A program made the translations under genes and the position numbers. The notes beneath the pieces are model-generated. The model was not told where the DNA came from, did not search any database, and saw nothing but the letters and a program-made list of their open reading frames with translations. Positions 9,420 to 20,600 of a stretch of DNA of 25,000 nucleotides are shown one piece after another. The DNA lies in contig CM022671.1 in assembly GCA_012295275.1 (NCBI GenBank), positions 35,766,683-35,791,682 on the forward strand. The letters are read 5' to 3'. Source of the DNA: Chrysomallon squamiferum. Taxonomy: Eukaryota > Mollusca > Gastropoda > Neomphalida > Peltospiridae. The stretch's first letter is position 1, and each line of letters begins with the position of its first letter.

Positions 9420-10533
9420 TCAGAGTATCCAGCTGTCTACAGAAGAAAGATTCAGAATATCCAGATGTTTAAAGAAGAAAGATTCAGATTATACAGATGT
9501 TTAATGAAGAAAAATTCAGAATATACAGATGTTTAATGAAGAAAGATTCAGAATATCCAGATGTTCAGTGAAGAAAGATTCAGAATATACAGATGTTTAA
9601 AGAAGAAAGATTAAGAATATACAGATGTTAAAAGAAGAAAGATTCAGAATATACAGATGTTTAATGAAGGAAGATTCAGAATATACAGATGTTCAATGAA
9701 GAAAGATTCAGAATATACAGATGTTTAAAGAAGAAAGATTAAGAATATACAGATGTTAAAAGAAGAAAGATTCAGAATATACAGATGTTTAATGAAGAAA
9801 GATTCAGAATATACAGATGTTTAATGAAGAAAGATTCAGAATATTCAGATGTTTAATGAAGAAAGATTCAGAATATACAGATGTTTAAAGAAGAAAGATT
9901 AAGAATATACAGATGTTAAAAGAAGAAAGATTCAGAATATACAGATGTTTAATGAAGGAAGATTCAGAATATACAGATGTTTAAAGAAGAAAGATTAAGA
10001 ATATACAGATATTTAAAGAAGAAAGATTAAGAATATACAGATGTTTAATGAAGAAAGATTCAGAATATACAGATATATAAAGAAGAAAGATTAAGAATAT
10101 ACAGATGTTTAATGAAGAAAGATTCAGAATATACAGATATATAAAAAAGAAAGATTAAGAATATACAGATATTTAAAGAAGAAAGATTAAGAATATACAG
10201 ATGTTTAATGAAGAAAGATTCAGAATATACAGATATATAAAGAAGAAAGATTAAGAATATACAGATGTTTAATGAAGGAAGATTCAGAATATACAGATGT
10301 TTAAAGAAGAAAGATTAAGAATATACAGATATTTAAAGAAGAAAGATTAAGAATATACAGATGTTTAATGAAGAAAGATTCAGAATATACAGATATATAA
10401 AGAAGAAAGATTAAGAATATACAGATGTTTAATGAAGAAAGATTCAGAATATACAGATATATAAAAAAGAAAGATTAAGAATATACAGATGTTTAATGAA
10501 GAAAGATTAAGAATATACAGATATTTAAAGAAA
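9420..10533 (+). repeat. 32-bp minisatellite, about 35 units, with 320-bp higher-order repeat
   Basis: The unit is AGAATATACAGATGTTTAAA followed by GAAGAAAGATTA, with common variants at the ATGTTTAAT/ATATTTAAA/ATATATAAA/ATGTTAAAA segment and at TTCAG/TTAAG. The first units (from 9420) are the most diverged. A 237-bp block at 9934-10170 is identical to 10254-10490, an offset of exactly ten units. Because 32 is not a multiple of 3, the array is not a protein repeat. It does not look like a transposon. Confidence 0.95.
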
Positions 10534-10674
10534 TCGTTTCTACAGCTCTGTATTTACGTCAGCATTATTTACATGAAAATGTTTTAGAAATTTTACTTTC
10601 AAAATAAAGAAAAACATTTTACAGGTGCAGTTTCTGATCTGAATTGTGTGACATGTTTCACCTTCAACATCCAG

Positions 10675-10702
<28 letters not shown>
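10675..10702 (+). repeat. (GT)n microsatellite
   Basis: Short GT run ending in GCGCGGGCCC. Confidence 0.93.
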
Positions 10703-10705
<3 letters not shown>

Positions 10706-11089
10706 GGCCCTAATTCTAATACAACCTACATCTAAACTAAGTTTATTTTTAACCTACAAACGATAAATTAAAACTACATAATTACATCTACAAAGTGTCT
10801 TTATTATCTATGTTTATAAATAGAAGATTTGGCTGCCATTATTTAACTTTTATTACCAGCTATGTTACAAAGCGACGTGGTTTACTAGGCTACATTTAAC
10901 TTTCAACATCGTCTTGTTAACTGTCGTTTCTTTGGAAATGTATAAAAAAAAGAAGAAGTTTTTTCTCAAAGACAGGTTATGTGTCGGGTCACTGGAGCGT
11001 GAAGTGTGAACACATCCATCTTACCGTGTCTGCGAAAATAACCCAAAGACATTTTACAGTGATATAAATATAAAACATTTCTGTAATAG
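10703..11089. other. Unique noncoding DNA
   Basis: No gene or repeat is recognised. Confidence 0.6.
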
Positions 11090-11515
11090 AATGTATGCAT
11101 ACATACATACATACGTATATACATAGATACATACATTCATACATACATACATACATACATACATACATACATACATACATACATACATACATAGATACAA
11201 ACACACAGACACATACACACATACATACATAATACATACATATCATACATAAATAAATACATATATACATACATACATACATACATATATACATACATAC
11301 ATACATAGATACATACGTACATACATACATACATATATACATACATACATATTTAGAGACATACATACGTACACACATATACATATTTACTAACACATAC
11401 ATATATACATGCATTTAGACATACAAACATATATACACACATACATACAAATACGCATACGTACCTAACATACGTCCACATATATACACGTACGTACGTA
11501 CATACATACATACGT
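11090..11515 (+). repeat. (CATA)n array, interrupted
   Basis: About 420 bp of CATA/TACA tetranucleotides with CACA, CGTA and TATA variants. Minus-strand frames over it are MYVC translations, not genes. Confidence 0.95.
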
Positions 11516-12205
11516 CTCTACAGTACCCCACCAAAAAAAAAAAGCAACAGCAAACGTCAATGCACAGTTAGTACGTATACATAGCAATTAACTAAAACAA
11601 TTAACGAGGTAATGAGGTTGATAAAAGCGAAGGTGACAAAGAAATAATCACTGATAACAACAATAAAAGAAACGATACACGACGAAATAAAGAAAAAAGG
11701 TTACAAGACGTTGTTGAAAAGCTCTGTGTGTGTCACTGTGAATTAAAAACTCTAATTAAACCCGCTGAGTCAACACTTTGATCTAATTACACCTGTACAG
11801 ATGGCGCCATGATCATCATTCGTGATTTATCATAATTCTTTTTCTTTTTAACGATTTTTCTCCAAACGTGACCGGTGTATCATGTCAAAAATATGAACGA
11901 ACATGAATTTTTTTTTTAGTTTTTATTTTAAATATTAATGTTAACTGAGAGATGATCCAGCTTAATCCTAATAAATCTCCTTGTCTTACAAAGTGATACA
12001 CACACCGGATTAACATTAAGGACAAAAAAAAAGCTATCAGAAGACCGAGGGGTCGGGTATGGTAATGATAAAATCTGATATTGGAGCGGTAACTCGGGTT
12101 TGAACAAGCCACAGGTCATGAAATGATATCAATAACAGCATTGTTTAAACTAAAACATGTCCATTCGTTCAACAGTATAGAAATCTTTATTTTATTCTGT
12201 TTTGT

Positions 12206-12207
<2 letters not shown>
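11516..12207. other. Unique noncoding DNA with one palindrome
   Basis: ATGGCGCCAT (11811-11820) is a perfect 10-bp palindrome with a YY1-like core. The minus frames at 11885-12119 have no family match. Confidence 0.55.
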
Positions 12208-12263
<56 letters not shown>

Positions 12264-12420
12264 GTAGTAGTAGTAGTAGTAGTAGTAGTAGATAGTGCTA
12301 GTTGTAGTAACAGTAGTAATAATAATAGTAGTACTAGTAGAAGTAGCATTGATGATAGTAGTAAATGTATTAACAATATCAGTAGCCTCCTAGTAGTAGT
12401 GATAGTAATAATGGTAGAAA
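12208..12420 (+). repeat. (TAA)n to (TAG)n compound microsatellite with degenerate tail
   Basis: About 18 TAA units run into about 10 TAG units (to 12292), then degenerate GTA/TAG/AAT triplets to about 12420. Confidence 0.95.
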
Positions 12421-12772
12421 ATGTTAAATTATAAAAATAAAATATTATTATTTATTATTATATGTACAATTTATGTTCATTCTGTGAAATACTTACAGGT
12501 AAATTCATAAAACATTTTTCTGTTAATTATTTTTTTCATTTTATTAATAAATATTTTCATAACGAATTCCAGATACTGCAGTAATCATGGATTTAACAAG
12601 AGGAATATTATTCTTTCATTAGAAATACATTGTGATTTACAAACCGGTATAACTGTGATATGAAAACCCAGATCGGGGAAACATTAACTATTTGATTACC
12701 TGACAGCAGGTGCAAATCCAGTAGGTGGATTTGTAAACGAAATGGGCCCATCTACTGATCTAACCTTTTATT

Positions 12773-12774
<2 letters not shown>
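12421..12774. other. Unique AT-rich noncoding DNA
   Basis: Nothing recognised. Confidence 0.6.
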
Positions 12775-12851
<77 letters not shown>

Positions 12852-12903
12852 GTGTATGTGTGTGTGTGTGTATGTGTGTGTGTGTATGTGTGTGTCTGTG
12901 TGT

Positions 12904-12964
<61 letters not shown>

Positions 12965-12980
12965 TGTGTGTGTGTGTGTG
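12775..12980 (+). repeat. (TG)n microsatellite, 206 bp
   Basis: Long TG repeat with TATG, TTTG and TCTG interruptions. Confidence 0.97.
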
Positions 12981-12999
12981 ATCGCCATGTTTTAAAAAA

Positions 13000-13077
13000 A
13001 GTGAAAGTCTCGCGTCTGACAGATTTCATGTTTGAAAAAGTCGAAAGCTCGCGTCTGACAGATTTCGACTTTATTCT
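13000..13077 (+). repeat. 39-bp tandem duplication with a perfect hairpin
   Basis: CTCGCGTCTGACAGATTTC is present at 13009-13027 and 13048-13066, part of two 39-bp units. The second unit carries a perfect inverted repeat, AAAGTCGAAA (13037-13046) with TTTCGACTTT (13063-13072). The period is 13 codons, and one frame stays open through both units (SRLTDF twice) to a TAA at 13133-13135. Confidence 0.8.
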
Positions 13078-13135
13078 CAGTGAGTTTCTCTCTTTTCTTA
13101 ATGATCACTTTGAACATTTTCAAGTGACTACCTAA

Positions 13136-13782
13136 ACTTACAGAAATAACTTATCTTACTGCTTCTGTCAAATGTGTTTTCATTACATCAACATTAGCTC
13201 GAAGTAGCTGTAATAGCTTTGAAGCGAAATAAAGATTGTTGTTTGTAATAGAATTAAAACGAAATGAAAAGTATTGATTCTCAGCGTGTTTAATAAAATA
13301 ATATATATATATATATTTATAATGTGTATCTACAGGTTCATGGTCTGTTAACTTTATACAAAGGTTTCTTCTTTCGTTTTTGCTCACAGATCAGGGCAAA
13401 AGTAACTGATTTCCGATGTCAACTAACTAAAATTTGATATTTGGATTCAAACAAGGATTACTGATATTTCCTGAAATAAAACAAGTTTCAGTTTAACAGT
13501 AAACACATTTTACATCAGTTTGTCCATGAAACCCAAGTCACTACACATCTTACATATCTGTTACTGTGACTGTTATTACATTTATCAAAACAAATGCAGC
13601 AACAGTAACTAATACTACAACTACTTCGATATTGCAACCACTACCATGACTATTTCAACTACTATACGACTACTACAACTCCTAATTTCAGTGGTAATGC
13701 TGCTCTTATACTACTTCTACTACAGCGGCTATTACTAGTATACTGCTAGTACAACTACTGCTGCTACTACCACTACTTCTGC
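13136..13782. other. Noncoding DNA grading into triplet-rich sequence
   Basis: A short (AT)n lies at about 13300-13316, and ACT/CTA triplets run from about 13560. Confidence 0.6.
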
Positions 13783-13783
13783 C

Positions 13784-13845
<62 letters not shown>

Positions 13846-13945
13846 TAACAATAACAACAACAATAATAATGACAATAACAATAATAATAACGACGATGAT
13901 GATGATGATGATGATGATGATAATGATGACGATGATAATAATACA
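13783..13945 (+). repeat. (AAT)n / (GAT)n compound microsatellite
   Basis: A perfect AAT block, then AAC/AAT mixtures, then GAT units. A looser CTA/ACT triplet zone precedes it from about 13560. Confidence 0.95.
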
Positions 13946-16468
<2,523 letters not shown>

Positions 16469-16537
16469 AGTTTTTCTGAATGAACCCTAGAGGACTGCCA
16501 CTGAAAAAGTCAGCGTTGTTGTTGAGAATCTACATCA

Positions 16538-16559
16538 CCTCGACTGAACTCTGTCGAGG
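16538..16559. repeat. Perfect 7-bp inverted repeat (hairpin)
   Basis: CCTCGAC (16538-16544) and GTCGAGG (16553-16559) flank an 8-base loop. No T-run follows, so there is no sign of a Pol III terminator. Confidence 0.7.
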
Positions 16560-16823
16560 CCTGAGTGTCGCTATCATGTAATCGGACACTACACAGGATA
16601 CTGTCCATTGTAATTGTGACCAGTCAAAGCTGCCTGGGTGGGTGTTTGTTGTAAGGGGTACGTGCGAAACCAGAACTCAGCCTGAAACACATCACCTGGA
16701 ACGAGCGTCCTCGCGGTCCATCATGAGATATTTTCCTCTGGAAATTTTCCACGTGCTGAAGTTTACATTTCTAGGCGACAGCTAGCAGTGAGATCTCTGA
16801 ACGAGGCTCGTTTCCGCCAATCG

Positions 16824-16907
16824 ATGATGAGTTTGTCAATGCCGCAGCCAATGGAAGAACTGGACGAGCTGGAGGGCGGTTTCATGGAAATGTGTCCCAA
16901 GGCATAG
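16824..16907 (+). CDS. Possible short ORF, 27 residues, in the upstream region
   Basis: The ORF starts ATGATG and encodes a Met- and Glu-rich peptide that includes MEELDELEGG and ends MCPKA before TAG. The same frame is open back to a TGA at 16683-16685, so the open stretch is about 73 codons, with 46 before the ATG. I recognise no family. It could be an upstream ORF, an exon of an unknown gene, or chance. Confidence 0.15.
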   Translation: MMSLSMPQPMEELDELEGGFMEMCPKA

Positions 16908-16984
16908 AATGAACGTGGAAGGCCTTAAGCCTGGAATGTCAGCCGCATGATCTTTTGCACGTAGGTTTTTTGGAACCTTGACCT

Positions 16985-17073
16985 TGCCTACGACTATTTA
17001 TTTTATGCCAAGGCGAAGTTGCGGTTAGTTTGGAGCTTGATCAGGATTGAAAGCATCGTCTGCAAACGTAAGT
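16985..17073 (+). promoter_or_regulatory. Candidate TATA box, untranslated first exon and splice donor (possible globin 5' exon)
   Basis: TGACCTTG at 16979-16986 and a TATA-like CTATTTATTTTATG (from 16994) are followed by 40-60 bases that end at a strong donor, AAC|GTAAGT (donor 17068-17073). Two CCAAT boxes lie about 150-175 bases upstream (16816-16820 and 16849-16853). No coding exon on the same strand is recognisable before the globin, whose leader begins after a possible acceptor at 20488. An untranslated first exon joined across about 3.4 kb is therefore plausible. It could instead belong to an unrelated transcript. Confidence 0.35.
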
Positions 17074-17455
17074 AGAACTTTACCATTTTGGGGTTCCAGC
17101 ACTTCACTTTACTTTTTTTTTTTACAAAACTGTGTTGTTGTTGTTGTTTTTTTGAAGCATTTTTATTTCAGATGTTTTTATTTATTAATTTGTTAATGCT
17201 TCTTGTAGATATGCTTCTTCTTTTTCATGTTAATTTTGGAATAAATATTTAATTAGTAGATTTCTGCTTAGCTGAATGTTGGCAATTTTTGGTTTCATGC
17301 ATCTGGAGGTTTGAATTCTTCTATAGCACGCACTTGTTTTTGTTTTTTTTTTTTTACTTTGTTTCACTTATTGAGTCTCTTTGCATCATCATTGCAATTC
17401 TGATGTTTAGTAAAGGAAAGGAAAGAGTCAAAAAAAGTATCTGCAAGAGTTAGAT

Positions 17456-17459
<4 letters not shown>

Positions 17460-17519
<60 letters not shown>

Positions 17520-17586
17520 GGCTGGGTAGATATTTCTAGGCAGATAGATAGATATAGATAGAAGATAGACGGGTAGGTAGATAGGT
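17460..17586 (+). repeat. (GA)n followed by GATA/GGTA repeats
   Basis: Perfect GA to 17517, then GATA- and GGTAGATA-type units from about 17540. Confidence 0.95.
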
Positions 17587-17786
17587 AATTTTTAGAAAGT
17601 GAGCTCTGTATTGATGTTACTGAACTGTGACAGTAAGAGTCTGTCAGATATTTATACAGAAGATTAGTCTGAGTGGTTTAATCTTGAAATCCCGCTTCTA
17701 ATCTCAGTGTTCTCTCTGTATCTGTGTTTACACAGTTTGTATCTCTCCTCGGTGATGCAATTGTGTCTGTCGTAGTCGTTGTTTGA

Positions 17787-17787
<1 letters not shown>

Positions 17788-17822
<35 letters not shown>

Positions 17823-17824
17823 AC
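17788..17824 (+). repeat. (CA)n microsatellite
   Basis: Nearly perfect CA run of about 18 units with one GACA break. Confidence 0.95.
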
Positions 17825-18880
17825 GGGTGGGAAAAGGGTGGGTGCTCTAGTGTGACAATGGTTTATTTGTCTATTTTTAAAAGGGTGTTATTACTGTAAG
17901 AGCTGGCGGGATCAGTGACAGACGCTCTCCAGGTTGTGGGTGGCGGGTTTGGGTATGTTTAACAGTGGAGCAGTTTTAAAGTTCGAGGTTGTGTAGCAAA
18001 TCAAAAAGTAAAAACTTAATCGTGCATTTTATTGTCTGAAAGGACACAGAGGAGTCGGAAAGCGATGAGGATAAATTTGACTGTTTAATGAGGTTTAGAT
18101 GACGTTGCAGGTTATTGTTTAATGCAGTAAGGTTAAGGCTTAAAAAGTGTATCCAACTTTTAATTAGCAAAAAACTGAGGTGAGGTGGAAGATAAGTTGT
18201 CTCTGACTAAAGGCGTGAAAGAGGTTGGAGGTTAAATGTAGGGAGATAATGAATACTTTTTACTTAAAGGTATAAGAGGTTGAAACATAAGATTAAGAAT
18301 ATGCATTGTATTGATAGAAATATTAAAGCTAAGAAATCAGCTAACTTGAAATAAATAAATAAAATGAATTAAATGATATAAAATATATTTTCACTCTGTC
18401 AAACTATGGTTAACAGTTAATGAAAAAAAAATAAAATAAATAAAGCATTTTGCTGGGTAGATGTGAATCTTTGATTTAACTAAACACGGGTTATGGGCCC
18501 ACGATCAAAACATTTAGACATAAAATATAGTCGAGTGTGATTAATTTATCACAGTGTTGATACTGTGGACGTCGTCGTCGTTTCAAAATCTATCTTTGAT
18601 GAACATCGTCGTTTCCAAATCTGGCTTTGATCTTGGTAAATATTTTTCGTGGGCGGAGTGAGGTTAAGGGAAGAAGGCGGTGACGGGGTCTAAAACAGGA
18701 AGTGAACGTTACTGTATTCTTACGCGACGTAGTAACAGTTGTTAAGGTTATTGTAGTCAACGCTAAAAACAAACATGCGCTCAGACCATTCACCTTGAGA
18801 TAAATATTTGATTTGCAGTCTGTCGCATATTCTACTACTGTCATTTACAGTAACTTCTTATGTAATCTTATCTGTGCATG

Positions 18881-18890
18881 GTCACGTGAC
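18881..18890. promoter_or_regulatory. GTCACGTGAC palindrome (fourth exact copy)
   Basis: This is an exact 10-bp palindrome followed by AGC, as at 5441-5445 and 7618-7622. It lies about 1.6 kb upstream of the globin start, within the possible 5' UTR intron. No half-site is next to it. Confidence 0.45.
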
Positions 18891-18978
18891 AGCACGGACT
18901 GTCGTCACTGGCTCTTCCGCTGTGTCAACGTCCGCTTATCTTTATCTTCTCCTGTTACACTTAGTGACAATAACTTTA

Positions 18979-18980
<2 letters not shown>

Positions 18981-19034
<54 letters not shown>
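18981..19034 (+). repeat. (ATA)n microsatellite
   Basis: About 18 perfect triplet units, read by one frame as polyisoleucine. Confidence 0.96.
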
Positions 19035-19680
19035 TAACCATACTGATGATTATAATGTTTTATTATAACAATGTTTTTATAATAATAATGATAATAATAT
19101 TAAAGAATCGTTTTGTAATGACAATTTACTGAAAGCAGACGTAAATAAAAATGTTCGCGGGTTTTTTCTCACGGAGAAATTTACACAAACCCTGTCACAC
19201 ATATCGAACGCTTTCTTGCATCGCATTCCAGAACGCTGTCATTGATAATACAGGTTGCCGGCCCAAACTCAATATTGAGTCTGGTTCGCTGACGTTTGAG
19301 ACGCGAGATCCTTTCCCGCCACTGGATCAACAGACGACACAAAGACTCCATTTTGCATAGAGCGCTGCCTGAGAATATAGTCCACAGAGAGAAAACTTCA
19401 ACCCTTTGTCAAACTGAATTAGCTACTGGCCTATCACACATCCACGTTCACCTTTGTTGCTAATAAAAATGTTTTGTGCTTAACCAGATTGCTAGAGGAT
19501 ACAGATAAGCCATCTGTTACAAATGTTTTATATATTACAAAATATTATATTTTTCTGCAATAAATTTAGACAACAACTTATAATATGTTTAGAAAATAGA
19601 AGTAAATTAATAATGAAATAATAATTCAAAACTAAGCAATAATAATATAACATTTTAAAATTAAATAATAATAATAATAA

Positions 19681-19717
<37 letters not shown>

Positions 19718-20216
19718 GAAAAAGCTCTCCGTGGTTCGAGTATGTTTGCTATTATTTTCTATTTCATCATCACAAAAAGACTTTCATGCCAGTCAGAAAT
19801 GTTTTGTATTTAAGATGACGGGTCTCTATTTCTGTTTTTTTTTTTTTTTTTTTTTGTTCACGCGGGGTTTGGTTTGCTCTTGCTGTTTGTCGACGTAAAG
19901 AAAAAAGAACTCGAGGAATGTTTCGCGTCTCTGAAATGTCTTCTCTTTTCTCACAAAAAAATAAGTCGTCTGCTCGCAGTTTCTGAATGGGAAGATTTCC
20001 GATGACCGGAATGTCGCGTTTTTCACACGTTTGTCGTCTGAATGTTTGAAGAGATGATGTTGTTGTTAATTTCATTATTTATTTTGATCACAATAAATTT
20101 ATAATTTTAATTATTTATTCTTTTTAAAATTTGTTTTCTCTTTTAGATTAGTTTAACTTTTAATTTTTTTTTTTTTTTTTTATATGATGATGTTCTGTTT
20201 TTAAAATGAAATCCAC
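19035..20216. other. Noncoding DNA upstream of the globin
   Basis: A moderate-GC patch at 19150-19380 carries a perfect palindrome, ACTCAATATTGAGT (19267-19280), and a 69-codon + frame without recognisable family. AT-rich DNA and poly(T) runs follow. Confidence 0.5.
19664..19717 (+). repeat. (AAT)n microsatellite
   Basis: AAT repeat with one extra A near 19680. Confidence 0.95.
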
Positions 20217-20308
20217 AGAGACACACATACACACACATGCACACACACACACACACACACATATATATACACACACACATATACATACATACATACACAC
20301 ACACACGG
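20217..20308 (+). repeat. (CA)n/(CATA)n microsatellite upstream of the globin
   Basis: Mixed CA, TA and CATA units, about 210 bases before the globin start codon. Confidence 0.93.
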
Positions 20309-20340
20309 ACAAGACAGAAACTTTTACAGATTAACAAAAA

Positions 20341-20517
20341 CAGGGTTAGCACGCACCATGCACTTTGAACAAGTCACGTGATACTGACCAGGAAGGGAAA
20401 TAACTCCAAAGTTGATACAAACTAGTTTTACTGATATTTTAGATCCAAGCTGCTTGTAATTAACTTAAAAATAAACTTACTATTTCAGCAGTGTGTTTGA
20501 GTCTAGCCTAATCCAAC
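20341..20517 (+). promoter_or_regulatory. Sequence just upstream of the globin start: proximal promoter or end of a 5' UTR intron
   Basis: Visible elements are a CACGTG E-box (20375-20380, within GTCACGTGAT), a TGACCA half-site (20385-20390), GGGAAATAACTCC (20395-20407), an AT-rich TATA-like stretch TTAAAAATAAA (20465-20475) and TTTCAGCA at 20484-20490. The last element reads either as an initiator with a start near 20487, about 20 bases after the TATA-like box, or as a 3' splice site (TATTTCAG|CAGTG) joining an upstream noncoding exon. Both readings leave about 30 bases of leader in this exon. Confidence 0.45.
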
Positions 20518-20600
20518 ATGTCTGTCGCCAGCGCAAAGAAGATGTGGAATGATGTCATCGCCAAGGATCTCCAGGGCCATGGCACCAAGATCTTCGTCAA
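20518..20600 (+). CDS. Globin coding exon 1 (helices A-B)
   Basis: The exon encodes Met1 to the first two bases of Asn28. It ends at a GTGAGT donor (20601-20606) in phase 2, so codon 28 (B12) is split as AA|C. It carries Trp10 (A12) and Phe26 (B10). Confidence 0.93.

Larger units (their letters stand above)
16490..16984 (+). promoter_or_regulatory. Moderate-GC, CCAAT-containing upstream region
   Basis: This is a repeat-free stretch with more G+C and CpG than its flanks. It holds GCCAAT boxes (16815-16820, 16848-16853), a CACGTG (16750-16755), a perfect hairpin (16538-16559) and a short ATG open frame (16824-16907). Placement just before a TATA-like box and a splice donor suggests a promoter. 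Confidence 0.4.
17074..18880. other. Noncoding DNA, possibly intronic to the globin transcript
   Basis: T-rich after the donor, then the GA, GATA and CA repeats listed separately, then unique sequence. The minus frames at 17976-18170 and 18590-18844 show no domains. Confidence 0.5.

Noticed and set aside
9420-10533. CRISPR-like array or protein repeat
   Set aside because: Units are contiguous 32-mers without unique spacers, and the period is not a multiple of three.
10989-11414. 141-codon minus frame rich in MYVC
   Set aside because: It is the (CATA)n array read on the minus strand.
12020-12113. Possible coding fragment on the minus strand
   Set aside because: The frame is short, lacks splice sites, and no family is recognisable.
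12742-13029. Long open frames reading VCVC or HTHT
   Set aside because: They are translations of the (TG)n microsatellite in several frames and on both strands, with no unique coding part except the short tail discussed at 13000-13135.
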